Notes under the pieces: model-generated
The model's input: only the letters and a program-made list of their open reading frames with translations
Told to the model about the DNA's origin: nothing
The model's database searches: none
Source: a virus
Direction: 5' to 3' (one strand)
IMG/VR virus record: IMGVR_UViG_3300008448_000730
Location: 1-22,354 of that record
DNA length: 22,354 nucleotides
Program-made: the position numbers and the translations under genes
Part shown: positions 11,672 through 19,363 of the stretch, one piece after another
Numbering within the stretch: the stretch's first letter is position 1
Layout of the letters: every line of letters starts with the position of its first letter

Positions 11672-14341
11672 ATGGCTGGCAATATTTACCTACCTATTCT
11701 TTCGACCTTTAATGGTGCTGGTGTTAAGCAGGCTCAGGGCGCTTTGGCTGGCTTGGCTGGCACTGTGCGCTCTTTGGGTGCGTCTTTTAAGGCTGCTGCT
11801 ATTGGTTTTGTGGCTTTCCAGTCTGTCAGCGGTTTAGCGAACTTCGCTACTGGAACTATTGTTCAGGCTCGTGACCTTGAACGTAACATTCGTGCTTTGG
11901 AACTTGTTTTTGATGATGCCACTGGCAGGATGAAAGAGTTTGTCACAACGGCAAACACTATGGGTCTTTCTCAGAGTCAGGCTGCTCAGGCTTCAACTTT
12001 CTTGGGTTCGGTTTTGCGTGGTGCAGGTTTTGACACTGCTAAGACCGCTGATGAGACTGAGAAACTTGTTTCTTTAGCGTCTGACCTTGCAACCGTTTAT
12101 GGTTATGACGTTTCTGAGGCTTTGTCGGGTATGACGGCGTTGTTCCGTGGTGAGTATGACCCGATTGAGAAGTTCGGTGTTGCTATGAAGCAACAAGAAG
12201 TAAACACTATTTTGGCTTCTAGGGAGATGGGCAATCTTACTGGTCAAGCATTGTTGAACGCTCAACAGCAGGTTCGTCTTGAATTGTTGTATCAGAGAAC
12301 TGCTAGGGCGCAGGGTGCTTTTGCTAAGGGTGCAGGTACTTTGTTTGTTGAGCAGAAGAAACTTGAGAGTGCTTTTAAGGACTTTGAGGCTCAACTTGGT
12401 GGGAAACTGACCCCTGTTATTACTGAGTTTATGATGGCTTTACAGCCGATGCTTGAGGGTGGTGCTGGCGCTGGTTTGAACTTCTTTCAGGGTCTCGCAG
12501 ACACTATGGATGCGTTGATGCCTCTGCTAAAACCTGTTGGTGACTTGTTCAACATCATTGTTGATGTTTTGGGTGATTTAATGATTGCCTTTGCACCACT
12601 GCTTGAGATTATCTCTATCAGTTTGGGTGATGCTTTGAACTTCTTGATGCCTGCGCTGGCTTTCATTGGCGAAACCTTTAGCATAATTGCCCGTGTAGTT
12701 AGTGCGGTGCTATCGCCTGTGCTTGACATTCTTGCTATTACTTTCAAAATTATTTTGGGAGTTACTAGCACTTTTATGGGAATCTTCAAGCCACTTGTTG
12801 ACCCGATTATGAGTTTTATTGGTTTTGTAGTAAACGGGCTTGAGGACTTTGCTAAGGGTTTCCGCAGTGTAACAAAGATGATTGTTGATGGCCCGGAGTT
12901 CCGTGCAAAGAGTTCGATTCGTAGCATTGAAGGCCCTGACGCAATAATTCCTACAACTGGTGACGATGATGACGATAAGGGCAAAGATTACGTTGCCGAT
13001 TTTTACAAAAACATTAAAGACGAGATTAAGAAACAGAACGCCCGTCTAAAACTTGAAAATCTGGGTGCTTCTGAGGCTTTGATTAGCAGCATCCTTAGCG
13101 GTGAGGGTTGGGGAACTGTTTACGCCCGTATAGTCAAGGGTGGGGCTGCTGGTGTTGCCGCTTTGCAGGCACAGTTCAATAAGACTAAGGCTGGCATTGA
13201 CGAGTTGGCTAAGGTTGCTGAGGAGTCTGCTAAGGCGTTTGAGGCTATGCAACAGGCGTTGGCTGATGTTGCTGAGGAGATTGTTTCTTTCGGTAATGGC
13301 ATGATGACTTTGCTGAAGTCGGTTTCGCCGTTGCCTGCTGTTACTCGTGCTTTGGGCGAGTTTGAGTCTGCGGTTGTTGAGGCTTTTGATGCTATCGCTG
13401 ACAAACTTGCTAGTGCGGTTGATAACAAGTTGTTGTTCCAGTCTTCTGCTGATGATTTGATGGCTTATGCTCGTGCCACACAGACTACTTTGGCTGGTAT
13501 TGCACAGCAGCGTGACGCTATCGCTCAACGCATTGCGGATGCTAATGATTTGATTGCTTCGACTAAGAACGCCGTGATGGGTTTTGCGAACATCACTTCG
13601 TTGTTGGAGTCGCAGTCTCAGACGATTGTTGAGACGACCACTTCGGTTGCTGACGGTATTCGGTTGACTTTGACTCGCACTCTTGATGTGCAGGGCATGG
13701 TTGGGGATTTGACTGGCAATTTCCAGAAGGTTTTGGATAAGACTAAGAAGTTTGCGGCTGATTTGCGTGAGTTGCGCCGTCTTGGTTTGGATAAGAACTT
13801 GTTTAAGCAGATTGTTGATGCAGGTTTGGAGTCTGGTGGGGCTACGGCTGCTGCAATTATTTCTGGTGGTGCTGACACTGTTGCCGAGTTGAATAATGTG
13901 TTTGCTGAGTTGTCTGATGTTGGTTCTATCATTGCTGAGGAAACCGCTCAGGTAATGTTTGGTGCTGGTGTTGATGTTACTAATGGTTTGATTGAGGGGT
14001 TGTTGTCGCAGGATAACGCTTTGCGTCAGGCTGCTCAGACTTTGGCTGATGCGTTTACTGCCACGTTTAATTCTCGTATGGCTGAGTCTATGGGTATTGA
14101 TGCTTACAATTTGGCTGGTTTGAACCCGAACATGACTGGTGTTGAACAGCCTGCGACTGTTGGTGCTGGCGGTATTGGTGGCGGTTTGATGTTTACGGCT
14201 CAGTCTGCTGGCCCTGCAAAGATTTTCGAGGTGAACATCAACGCTGGCATGGTTACTGATAAGGCCGAACTTGGTCAGACCATTGTTGATACTATTTCTC
14301 GTTATGAGCGCACTAATGGCAGTGTTTGGGTGAGAGCCTAA
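11672..14341 (+). CDS. Tape measure protein
   Basis: Sets tail length and probably passes through the tube during infection. It is the longest gene in the window at 889 residues. The N-terminal ~260 residues are helical (LERNIRALELVFDDATGRM, GLSQSQAAQASTFLGSVLRG), resembling minor-tail/tape-measure N-termini. Residues about 285-390 are a long hydrophobic block (AFAPLLEIISISLGDALNF ... MSFIGFVVNGL) that could insert in the host membrane. An acidic linker with DDDDDK follows, then a second long helical region with Ala/Glu/Gln repeats. The C-terminal ~60 residues are Gly-rich, ending in a KIFEVNINAGMVTDKAELGQ beta/helix motif typical of actinophage tape measures. Codons shift towards T/G-ending forms in the second half. 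GAGAGG at about 11660 is the ribosome-binding site. It overlaps the next gene by one base (TAATG). Confidence 0.93.
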   Translation: MAGNIYLPILSTFNGAGVKQAQGALAGLAGTVRSLGASFKAAAIGFVAFQSVSGLANFATGTIVQARDLERNIRALELVFDDATGRMKEFVTTANTMGLSQSQAAQASTFLGSVLRGAGFDTAKTADETEKLVSLASDLATVYGYDVSEALSGMTALFRGEYDPIEKFGVAMKQQEVNTILASREMGNLTGQALLNAQQQVRLELLYQRTARAQGAFAKGAGTLFVEQKKLESAFKDFEAQLGGKLTPVITEFMMALQPMLEGGAGAGLNFFQGLADTMDALMPLLKPVGDLFNIIVDVLGDLMIAFAPLLEIISISLGDALNFLMPALAFIGETFSIIARVVSAVLSPVLDILAITFKIILGVTSTFMGIFKPLVDPIMSFIGFVVNGLEDFAKGFRSVTKMIVDGPEFRAKSSIRSIEGPDAIIPTTGDDDDDKGKDYVADFYKNIKDEIKKQNARLKLENLGASEALISSILSGEGWGTVYARIVKGGAAGVAALQAQFNKTKAGIDELAKVAEESAKAFEAMQQALADVAEEIVSFGNGMMTLLKSVSPLPAVTRALGEFESAVVEAFDAIADKLASAVDNKLLFQSSADDLMAYARATQTTLAGIAQQRDAIAQRIADANDLIASTKNAVMGFANITSLLESQSQTIVETTTSVADGIRLTLTRTLDVQGMVGDLTGNFQKVLDKTKKFAADLRELRRLGLDKNLFKQIVDAGLESGGATAAAIISGGADTVAELNNVFAELSDVGSIIAEETAQVMFGAGVDVTNGLIEGLLSQDNALRQAAQTLADAFTATFNSRMAESMGIDAYNLAGLNPNMTGVEQPATVGAGGIGGGLMFTAQSAGPAKIFEVNINAGMVTDKAELGQTIVDTISRYERTNGSVWVRA

Positions 14342-15564
14342 TGCCGATGCCTACTCGCAAGGTCGAACTTGGTTTTGATGAGAATGGCCCGGGTGCTTGG
14401 TTCACTTTGGATGACGCTACTGCTGGTGTTTTAGACAACACAGGCTATACGCTTGCTGGCGCTGTTTATTATGACGTTACTCAGTATGTGAAAAGCGTGT
14501 CTATCAACCGTGGTAAGAGCCGTGAACTTGACCGTTTCAATTCTGGTTCGTTGACGGTTCAGTTCAATAACCAAAACCGTTTCTTTGACCCGACTAATAC
14601 TCTTAGCCCGTTTTTTGGTCAGATTGTGCCTCGCCGTGAGGTTCGTGTGACTGCTGGTACGGCTGTGCAGTTTTATGGGTTGGTTGATGACTGGGATTTG
14701 GATTACAACATTTCTGGTTTGTCTGATGCGACTTTGGCTGCTTTTGATGGTATGTCTGCGTTGGCTGGTCAGACTTTGACTGCTGGAACGGCTACTGTGC
14801 AGTTGTCTGGCGCTCGTATTGATACTGTGTTGAGTGATGCTGGCGTGAACTGGCCTGCCACTGAGCGCAACATTGATGCTGGTGGTCAGACTTTGCAGGC
14901 TGATGTGATTTCTGCTGGCACGAACGTGATGCAATACGTCAATGTTGTTGAACAGTCTGAGCCGGGTATTTTCTTCATTGATAAGACAGGTAAAGCCACT
15001 TATCGTGACCGCAACAGGCTATATCCGAGTTCTTCGGCTGTTCTGTTGTCTGATGATGGTACTGGTATTCAGTATGGCGACATCAAGGTGAATTATGGGT
15101 CGGAGTTGCTTTACAATCAGGCTGAAGTTAGTCGCCTGAATGGTGGTTTGGCTGTTGCTGATGATTTGACTTCTCAACGGACTTACGGTGTCAGGACTTA
15201 TGTTGCTGATGGTTTGTTGATGAATACTGATGAGGCTTTGGGTCAGTTGGCTATTTATTTGGTCAATCAGTATGCCAACCCTGAGTACCGTTTTGAATCT
15301 GTGACTATTCCGTTGAATAAGTTGTCAACGTCTCAGCAGAATGATGTTTTGGGTCTTGAGATTGGCTCTATTTGCCAAATCAAGTTTCAGCCCAATAAAG
15401 TTGGGGCGGTTATCAATAAGTATGCTCAGGTCATTGGTGTTCAGAACCAGATGACCATTAGCGACCATAAGGTTACTTTGGCGTTCCAAACCATTGACAC
15501 GGCTTATTTTGTGTTGGATGACCCTGCGTTTGGTTTGCTAGACTATAACTCGTTAGGTTTTTAG
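14341..15564 (+). CDS. Minor tail / distal tail protein
   Basis: A 407-residue beta-rich protein starting at ATG 14341, which overlaps the tape-measure TAA. A longer frame from TTG 14326 is possible but lies inside the previous gene. The N-terminal part contains DVTQYVKSVSINRGKSRELD and SGSLTVQFNNQNRFFDP, a pattern I associate with distal-tail or baseplate-hub proteins of actinophages, followed by a REVRVTAGTAVQFYGLVDDWDLDY barrel strand set. The second half carries NVVEQSEPGIFFIDKTGKATYRDR and a C-terminal VTLAFQTIDTAYFVLDD-x-AFGLLD motif. Position directly after the tape measure fits a distal tail or hub protein that starts tail assembly and holds the receptor-binding parts. Confidence 0.8.
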   Translation: MPMPTRKVELGFDENGPGAWFTLDDATAGVLDNTGYTLAGAVYYDVTQYVKSVSINRGKSRELDRFNSGSLTVQFNNQNRFFDPTNTLSPFFGQIVPRREVRVTAGTAVQFYGLVDDWDLDYNISGLSDATLAAFDGMSALAGQTLTAGTATVQLSGARIDTVLSDAGVNWPATERNIDAGGQTLQADVISAGTNVMQYVNVVEQSEPGIFFIDKTGKATYRDRNRLYPSSSAVLLSDDGTGIQYGDIKVNYGSELLYNQAEVSRLNGGLAVADDLTSQRTYGVRTYVADGLLMNTDEALGQLAIYLVNQYANPEYRFESVTIPLNKLSTSQQNDVLGLEIGSICQIKFQPNKVGAVINKYAQVIGVQNQMTISDHKVTLAFQTIDTAYFVLDDPAFGLLDYNSLGF

Positions 15565-15573
15565 GAGTATTTC

Positions 15574-16104
15574 ATGGCTGGTGCTGGTTGGCGCACATTT
15601 AGTGCGGGTGCGGTTCTTACTGCTGCTCAGGTACAAACTTATTTGCAAGACCAAGCGGTTCAGGTCTATGCGACTACGGCGGCTCGCACGACTGCGCTTG
15701 GTACTGCTGTTAGTGCAGGTATGATTTCGTACATCACCACTGGTCAGCAGTTGGAGTATTACAACGGTTCGGCTTGGACTGGGTTGAACTATACGACTGT
15801 TGCTGCTTCAACAGTTTCTGCTTACACGGTTACTTCAAACGACCACAACAAAACATTTTTGTCTTCTTCGGCTTCGGCTCAGACCATTGTTGTGCCTGAT
15901 GTGTTTGAGATTGGTGAGCGTTTTGATGTTGTGCGTGACGGTGCTGGCACTGTAAGCATTTCGGCTGGTACTGGTGTGACTACTTGGGCTGGTGCTGGTA
16001 CGGCTGGTACTGCTAAGTCGTTTGCGATGGGTACACAGTATTCGGCGGCTTCGGTTATCAAGGTTGCGGCTAACTCGTACCGTGTTATTGGTGCGGTGGC
16101 CTAA
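15574..16104 (+). CDS. Tail tip/fibre adaptor protein
   Basis: A 176-residue protein whose first part, WRTFSAGAVLTAAQVQTYLQDQAVQVY followed by AARTTALGTAVSAGMISYI and QQLEYYNGSAWTGL, belongs to a widespread short phage-tail module in which VLTAxQVxxYLxxQAV and YNGSAW recur. The second half is a Thr/Ser/Ala-rich beta domain (SAQTIVVPDVFEIGERFDVVRDGAGTVSI), similar to small structural fibre domains. AGGAG at about 15564-15568 lies before ATG 15574. The stop overlaps the next ATG (TAATG). Probably a virion tail-tip component linking hub and fibres; the exact role is inferred. Confidence 0.75.
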   Translation: MAGAGWRTFSAGAVLTAAQVQTYLQDQAVQVYATTAARTTALGTAVSAGMISYITTGQQLEYYNGSAWTGLNYTTVAASTVSAYTVTSNDHNKTFLSSSASAQTIVVPDVFEIGERFDVVRDGAGTVSISAGTGVTTWAGAGTAGTAKSFAMGTQYSAASVIKVAANSYRVIGAVA

Positions 16105-16667
16105 TGTCACTTCTTCCACTGGGCTTGCTCAGTCAAGGCGGTGGTGCTAGCGGTGCGATTGGTTTTCAACTTATTTCAACCAGCCTGATTTCAACAACAA
16201 CAGCGTCAGTTACTTTTAGTGCAATTCCTTCTACTTTTAAGCATTTGCAGTTGCGTATTGTAGGTCGCAATACTGATGCCGCTACTTTTCGTAGTTTGAC
16301 GCTGCGTTTGAATGGCGACACTGGCTCAAATTATGGGTATCAGTCAATGCGTGGTCAAAACACAACAATTTCATCGGCTGCGCCGGGCGCTTATCAAACT
16401 TCACTTTTGATTGGTGAAACACCCGGTGCTGGCTCTGCGGCTAATGGATTTGGCTCATTGTTTGTTGATTTGATTGACTATGCCAACACAACAAAAATCA
16501 AAACAACAAAAACTATGGGTGGTAACGCTGCAACAAATGATGTCATTGCTTTTAACGGAACATGGAATAGCACTGCTGCTATTACTTCAATTTTGGTCAG
16601 CGATGCCGTAACTTCAACATCGTTTGCTGCTGGCACTCGCATCTCACTTTATGGCAGGGGTAACTAA
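16104..16667 (+). CDS. Tail fibre-like protein, paralogue 1 of 3
   Basis: A 187-residue beta-rich protein, first of three consecutive genes that share one fold pattern. The N-terminus has SVTFSAIPSTFKHLQLRIVGR (about 36-56) and the C-terminus has FNGTWNSTAAITSILVSD...FAAGTRISLYGRGN. The shared elements are a serine/threonine beta strand, an I-x-x-x-Y/F-x-x-L-x-L strand, a W-x-x-x-x-A-I/V-T-S-L/I turn near the end and a closing GT-x-x-x-LYG strand. The N-terminal ~19 residues (LLPLGLLSQGGGASGAIG) are a Gly-rich attachment segment absent from the other two copies. Proteins like this are probably receptor-binding or tail-surface domains. It overlaps both neighbours by TAATG. Confidence 0.75.
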   Translation: MSLLPLGLLSQGGGASGAIGFQLISTSLISTTTASVTFSAIPSTFKHLQLRIVGRNTDAATFRSLTLRLNGDTGSNYGYQSMRGQNTTISSAAPGAYQTSLLIGETPGAGSAANGFGSLFVDLIDYANTTKIKTTKTMGGNAATNDVIAFNGTWNSTAAITSILVSDAVTSTSFAAGTRISLYGRGN

Positions 16668-17158
16668 TGTCTTTTACCGCTTTGGGCAACATCACGCTTA
16701 CTAGCGCACAAACAACAATTACTCTTTCCAGCATCAGTCAGGCTTATCGTGACTTGTATTTGGTCGTGACTATTGCTGGGCTTGGGTCAGGTGGTTCACC
16801 GCTACTTAGAGCCAATAACGATGCAGGGCTAAACTACACAGGCACTGTTTTAAGGGCTAATGGTACAGTTGCAAATGGTGTAAACCTTACAACTTACAAC
16901 TATGGTGCAACGTTAGGAATTTATGTCGCTAACAGTGGCAGCAACGACACTTTTTTTGATGTTTGGATGCCTGATTATGCAACTACTGATAAACATAAGA
17001 ACATGATGATTAGGGCTAATGGCGCAAGTTCGGGTGTTGAAATGCAAATAACTAAATGGAATAACACCAGCGCAGTTACTTCTTTGGTTCTCACTTTCGG
17101 TAGCGGTCAAACTTGGGGTATTGGCACAACTGTTGCGCTTTACGGGGTGACTGCATAA
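16667..17158 (+). CDS. Tail fibre-like protein, paralogue 2 of 3
   Basis: A 163-residue protein with the same arrangement as its neighbours: TLTSAQTTITLSSISQAYRD and LYLVVTIAG near the N-terminus and ITKWNNTSAVTSLVLTFGSG with GIGTTVALYGVTA at the C-terminus. The middle part (residues about 45-125) differs strongly from the other copies (LLRANNDAGLNYTGTV, FFDVWMPDYATTDKHKNMMI), which suggests that this surface-loop region is under diversifying selection. There is no transmembrane or signal segment. The start codon overlaps the previous stop and the stop overlaps the next start. Function inferred as tail-surface or host-contact protein. Confidence 0.72.
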   Translation: MSFTALGNITLTSAQTTITLSSISQAYRDLYLVVTIAGLGSGGSPLLRANNDAGLNYTGTVLRANGTVANGVNLTTYNYGATLGIYVANSGSNDTFFDVWMPDYATTDKHKNMMIRANGASSGVEMQITKWNNTSAVTSLVLTFGSGQTWGIGTTVALYGVTA

Positions 17159-17679
17159 TGTATGGCACTTTGATTGCATCGACAACTGTTGGTGCTGGTG
17201 GCAGTTCGAGCATTGACTTTACTTCGATTCCGCAAACTTACACTGATTTGTTTGTTATTTTGTCTGCTCGCTTTTCTTCACAAGGTAACTCGAGGCTCAA
17301 CCTAAATTCATCTGGCTCTGGCTTTTCTTCAAGGTCTGTTTACAGTTTTGCTACTAATGCGCCGCTTTCTTACACAGACACTGTTGGGCTTGGGCGCTCT
17401 ACAAGCGACTCAGGCGACCAGACTAACAACTTTGGCGCTAATCAGTTGCATTTGCCAAATTATCGTAGTGGCGTATCTAAGCCATTTTCCGCCGATGCTT
17501 TTGCGGCCAATTACAATGGCGGTTACATTGTTTTGACTGGTGGAGTTTGGGCGAACAATGCGGCGATTACCAGCCTGAGTTTGTTGCCGCCAACTAGCAC
17601 TACTTTTCTTCAAAACACAACCGCATATCTTTACGGCGTATTGGTAGGCACTGGCGGCGCAACAGTCACTAGCGCATAA
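17158..17679 (+). CDS. Tail fibre-like protein, paralogue 3 of 3
   Basis: A 173-residue protein from ATG 17158 (TAATG overlap); a longer open frame from 17113 runs into the preceding gene and is not preferred. It repeats the family pattern: SSSIDFTSIPQTYTDLFVIL near residues 16-35, and GGVWANNAAITSLSLLPPTS...FLQNTTAYLYGVLVG near the end. The centre is Ser/Asn/Gly-rich (LNLNSSGSGFSSRSVYSF, HLPNYRSGVSKPFSADAF). The C-terminus carries a short GGATVTSA extension. It is the last of the three tandem copies. Role inferred as receptor-binding or tail-surface domain. Confidence 0.72.
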   Translation: MYGTLIASTTVGAGGSSSIDFTSIPQTYTDLFVILSARFSSQGNSRLNLNSSGSGFSSRSVYSFATNAPLSYTDTVGLGRSTSDSGDQTNNFGANQLHLPNYRSGVSKPFSADAFAANYNGGYIVLTGGVWANNAAITSLSLLPPTSTTFLQNTTAYLYGVLVGTGGATVTSA

Positions 17680-17699
17680 CATCTAGCAAAGGAATAAAA

Positions 17700-17930
17700 A
17701 TGGCTTTAACTAAAATTGTTGTAAATTGCGAAACAGGCATTTCTGAAGTTATTGAATTGACGGCTGAAGAAATTGCCCAACTTGAGGCTGACAAGGTTCA
17801 GGCAGAATTAGATGATGCTGCTCGTGAAGTTGAGGCTGCCCGTATTGCTGCGCTGAAGGATTCGGCTAAGGCAAAACTTGTTGCTGGTACTAAGTTGACG
17901 GCTGAAGAAGCAGCACTAATCATAGGATAA
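17700..17930 (+). CDS. Small tail-associated coiled-coil protein
   Basis: A 76-residue protein with a beta start (ALTKIVVNCETGISEVIELT), a long charged helix (AEEIAQLEADKVQAELDDAAREVEAARIAALKD, in pieces) and a C-terminal LTAEEAALIIG element. This layout is common in short genes just after fibre genes in tailed phages; it may be a fibre chaperone or structural cap, but that is inference. AAAGGA at 17688-17693 is a strong ribosome-binding site. The gene ends the tail block: a likely terminator follows at 17948. Confidence 0.72.
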   Translation: MALTKIVVNCETGISEVIELTAEEIAQLEADKVQAELDDAAREVEAARIAALKDSAKAKLVAGTKLTAEEAALIIG

Positions 17931-17947
17931 ACTAGACCTGTAAACGT

Positions 17948-17969
17948 ACCGATTCTGCGCTCGGTTTTT
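17948..17969 (+). terminator. Probable weak terminator before the lysis genes
   Basis: A short stem ACCGA (17948-17952) / TCGGT (17961-17965) with an 8-base loop, then TTTTT. The stem is only 5 bp. A TATAGA hexamer (17969-17974) follows directly and could serve the next gene. Confidence 0.5.
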
Positions 17970-17985
17970 ATAGAAAGACCAAATT

Positions 17986-18192
17986 GTGGATTCAGGAAAC
18001 GACAAGATTCTTATTCAGTTAGTGCGTGACATTGCCGAGGTTAAGGCGATGGTTCAGAACTATGCGGACATTGAATTGCGTGTGCGTGAACTTGAGAAGG
18101 CTCGTTGGAAGTCTGCGTGGATTACTGGGTTGTTGTCTGCTGCTGTGTCTAGTTCTGCTGTTGCAATAATTATCCGATTGGTTGTGATGTGA
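17986..18192 (+). CDS. XhlA/holin-like single-span membrane protein
   Basis: A 68-residue protein starting with GTG. Residues 1-42 form a charged amphipathic helix (DKILIQLVRDIAEVKAMVQN, IELRVRELEKARWK) and residues about 44-67 one hydrophobic span (AWITGLLSAAVSSSAVAIII). A cytoplasmic coiled coil followed by a C-terminal membrane anchor matches XhlA-type lysis accessories. AGAAAGA upstream at 17972-17978 may be the ribosome-binding site. It overlaps the M23 gene by one base, which supports a lysis role. It could instead be a tail- or membrane-anchored accessory. Confidence 0.7.
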   Translation: MDSGNDKILIQLVRDIAEVKAMVQNYADIELRVRELEKARWKSAWITGLLSAAVSSSAVAIIIRLVVM

Positions 18193-18722
18193 TGTCGTGC
18201 GTTTATGAACCGTTGCGTATGAAGACTCGTGAGCGCCGTGACGAGTTGGGTAAGGCAACCATTGGTGATACTGGTAAGCCTCGTAAACGCCCTCACCGTG
18301 GCAATGACTGGGGCGACAGGACTGGTTCGGCTGGTAAGGACTTTTATGCTGTTCATGCTGGCAAGGTTGTTAAGGTTTTGAAGACTGGTGAACTTGGTCA
18401 CAGCCTGATTGTTGAGCGTATGGGTTGTGTGAACCCTAAGTGCAAAGGGCGTTTCGATGAGTACAACCACAGCAACCAGCCGACCAAGTTGAAGGTTGGC
18501 GACATGGTGACTCACAACACTGTGCTGAATCAGATGGGTGACATGGGGTCGCCGGGTGCAAACCACTTGCACATGAGTTCGGCTTTTGCCCCTGTGCCTC
18601 ACGAATCGCCTGTTCCTAAACTTGTGGACTTGTTCAAAGACATTGATGCCGCTACTGCCGTTCGCCGTGCTGAGAAGGCTGCTGCCTCTGCACCACTTAT
18701 TCAGAATCCAGAGGGTCAGTAA
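18192..18722 (+). CDS. M23-type metallopeptidase, probable endolysin
   Basis: Predicted zinc endopeptidase that cuts peptide cross-links in the host wall. From ATG 18192 (TGATG overlap; GTG 18189 is one codon upstream and also possible) it has 176 residues. The LytM/M23 zinc and catalytic pattern is visible: H35-x3-D39 in PHRGNDWGD, H93 in YNHSN, and H125-L-H127 in GSPGANHLHM. The usual HAGKVVKVL strand (55-63) precedes a GHSLIVERMG strand. An unusual insert, CVNPKC at 79-84, could be a second metal-binding or loop feature. No signal peptide or cell-wall-binding domain is present, so export would need the neighbouring membrane proteins. It lies between two holin-like genes, as in a lysis cassette. 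Confidence 0.83.
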   Translation: MSCVYEPLRMKTRERRDELGKATIGDTGKPRKRPHRGNDWGDRTGSAGKDFYAVHAGKVVKVLKTGELGHSLIVERMGCVNPKCKGRFDEYNHSNQPTKLKVGDMVTHNTVLNQMGDMGSPGANHLHMSSAFAPVPHESPVPKLVDLFKDIDAATAVRRAEKAAASAPLIQNPEGQ

Positions 18723-19012
18723 TGGCTAAGAGTATAAAAACCCGTGTAAAAGCCATCAGTGCCGTTGTGGGTGCTGTTGTGTGGCGTGGCTTTGGTCTGT
18801 TCCTGTTTATTGCTGGTGGCGCTGCTGGTACTGGTGCGATTGTGACTGGTTCGTGGGTTGATGGTGTTGTGATTGCTTGGGCAACGTTAATGTTGGGTGT
18901 GATTGGGGCTATTGGTTATGCGATTGCTACTACTGGTGAGGCGACTCCCGATGTTGTTGCTAAAGCGTCTCAGGATGCGGTGCAGAAAGCGTCTGACAGG
19001 GCTTCTAAGTAG
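18722..19012 (+). CDS. Holin-like two-span membrane protein
   Basis: A 96-residue protein whose ATG overlaps the preceding TAA. A short basic N-terminus (MAKSIKTRVKAI) is followed by a first hydrophobic span at about 13-43 (VVGAVVWRGFGLFLFIAGGA) and a second at about 45-71 (VDGVVIAWATLMLGVIGAIGYAIA), then a helical charged tail (DVVAKASQDAVQKASDRASK). Two spans with both ends probably inside is a common holin layout, and the position after the M23 enzyme supports it. It would form the membrane lesion that lets the enzyme reach the wall or depolarises the membrane. It is the last + strand gene before the convergent WhiB gene. Confidence 0.8.
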   Translation: MAKSIKTRVKAISAVVGAVVWRGFGLFLFIAGGAAGTGAIVTGSWVDGVVIAWATLMLGVIGAIGYAIATTGEATPDVVAKASQDAVQKASDRASK

Positions 19013-19052
19013 TTTTATTCGCCGTTTGTTGACGTTTCAGGCGTGGTTTTTG

Positions 19053-19331
19053 TTACGCTGATTTGTTGTTTTGGAAGAAGTCAATTCCGCCGTAGATGCC
19101 GTATTGGGCGTTGGATAGTATCCCAAATTCTCGGCATTGTTGTTTGAGTGGGCAGTCGTCACAGATGGCTTTGGCTACTTTGCGTGCCATGCGTTGCATT
19201 TCTTGTGATTCGTAGTCTTCTGGGTAGAAAAGTTCTGGGTTTTCTTCACAGGGTGTGCCACCGTTATCAGATTGTAATTCTAATAGTCGAAATCTTGCGT
19301 TTTCTATTAGTTTTTGTCGGCGGTCTGTCAT
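19053..19331 (-). CDS. WhiB-family iron-sulfur transcription factor
   Basis: Predicted [4Fe-4S] regulator that would bind the host main sigma factor and redirect transcription. The 92-residue protein has the four cysteines of the family, C28, C57, C60 and C66 (C-x28-C-x2-C-x5-C), followed by GIYGG at 78-82, the turn that replaces the classic GVWGG. Upstream of the first Cys is a helix (QKLIENARFRLLELQ). It is the only - strand gene, convergent with the lysis genes and divergent from the exonuclease gene. No Shine-Dalgarno sequence precedes its ATG; a TAAGAT hexamer ends exactly six bases before it, which suggests a leaderless message. Such phage WhiB proteins can repress host WhiB genes and block superinfection (known for mycobacteriophage TM4); here this is inference. 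Confidence 0.88.
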   Translation of the reverse strand: MTDRRQKLIENARFRLLELQSDNGGTPCEENPELFYPEDYESQEMQRMARKVAKAICDDCPLKQQCREFGILSNAQYGIYGGIDFFQNNKSA

Positions 19332-19337
19332 AGGGTT

Positions 19338-19343
19338 ATCTTA
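19338..19343 (-). promoter_or_regulatory. Candidate -10 box TAAGAT for whiB, leaderless
   Basis: On the - strand TAAGAT is followed by AACCCT and then the ATG, the same six-base gap as at 11019-11031. On the + strand a possible divergent promoter overlaps it (TTGTCG 19314-19319, 16 bases, TTATCT 19336-19341) for the exonuclease gene. Confidence 0.42.
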
Positions 19344-19363
19344 CTTCGAGAAAGGGAGTTTGT

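Noticed and set aside
12487-12984. - strand open frame opposite the tape measure hydrophobic block
   Set aside because: It mirrors the tape measure's T-rich hydrophobic coding and has no independent support.
19013-19052. Possible terminator between the convergent holin-like and WhiB genes
   Set aside because: Only a 4-bp CGCC/GGCG stem with a long loop ahead of TTTTT; too weak to call.
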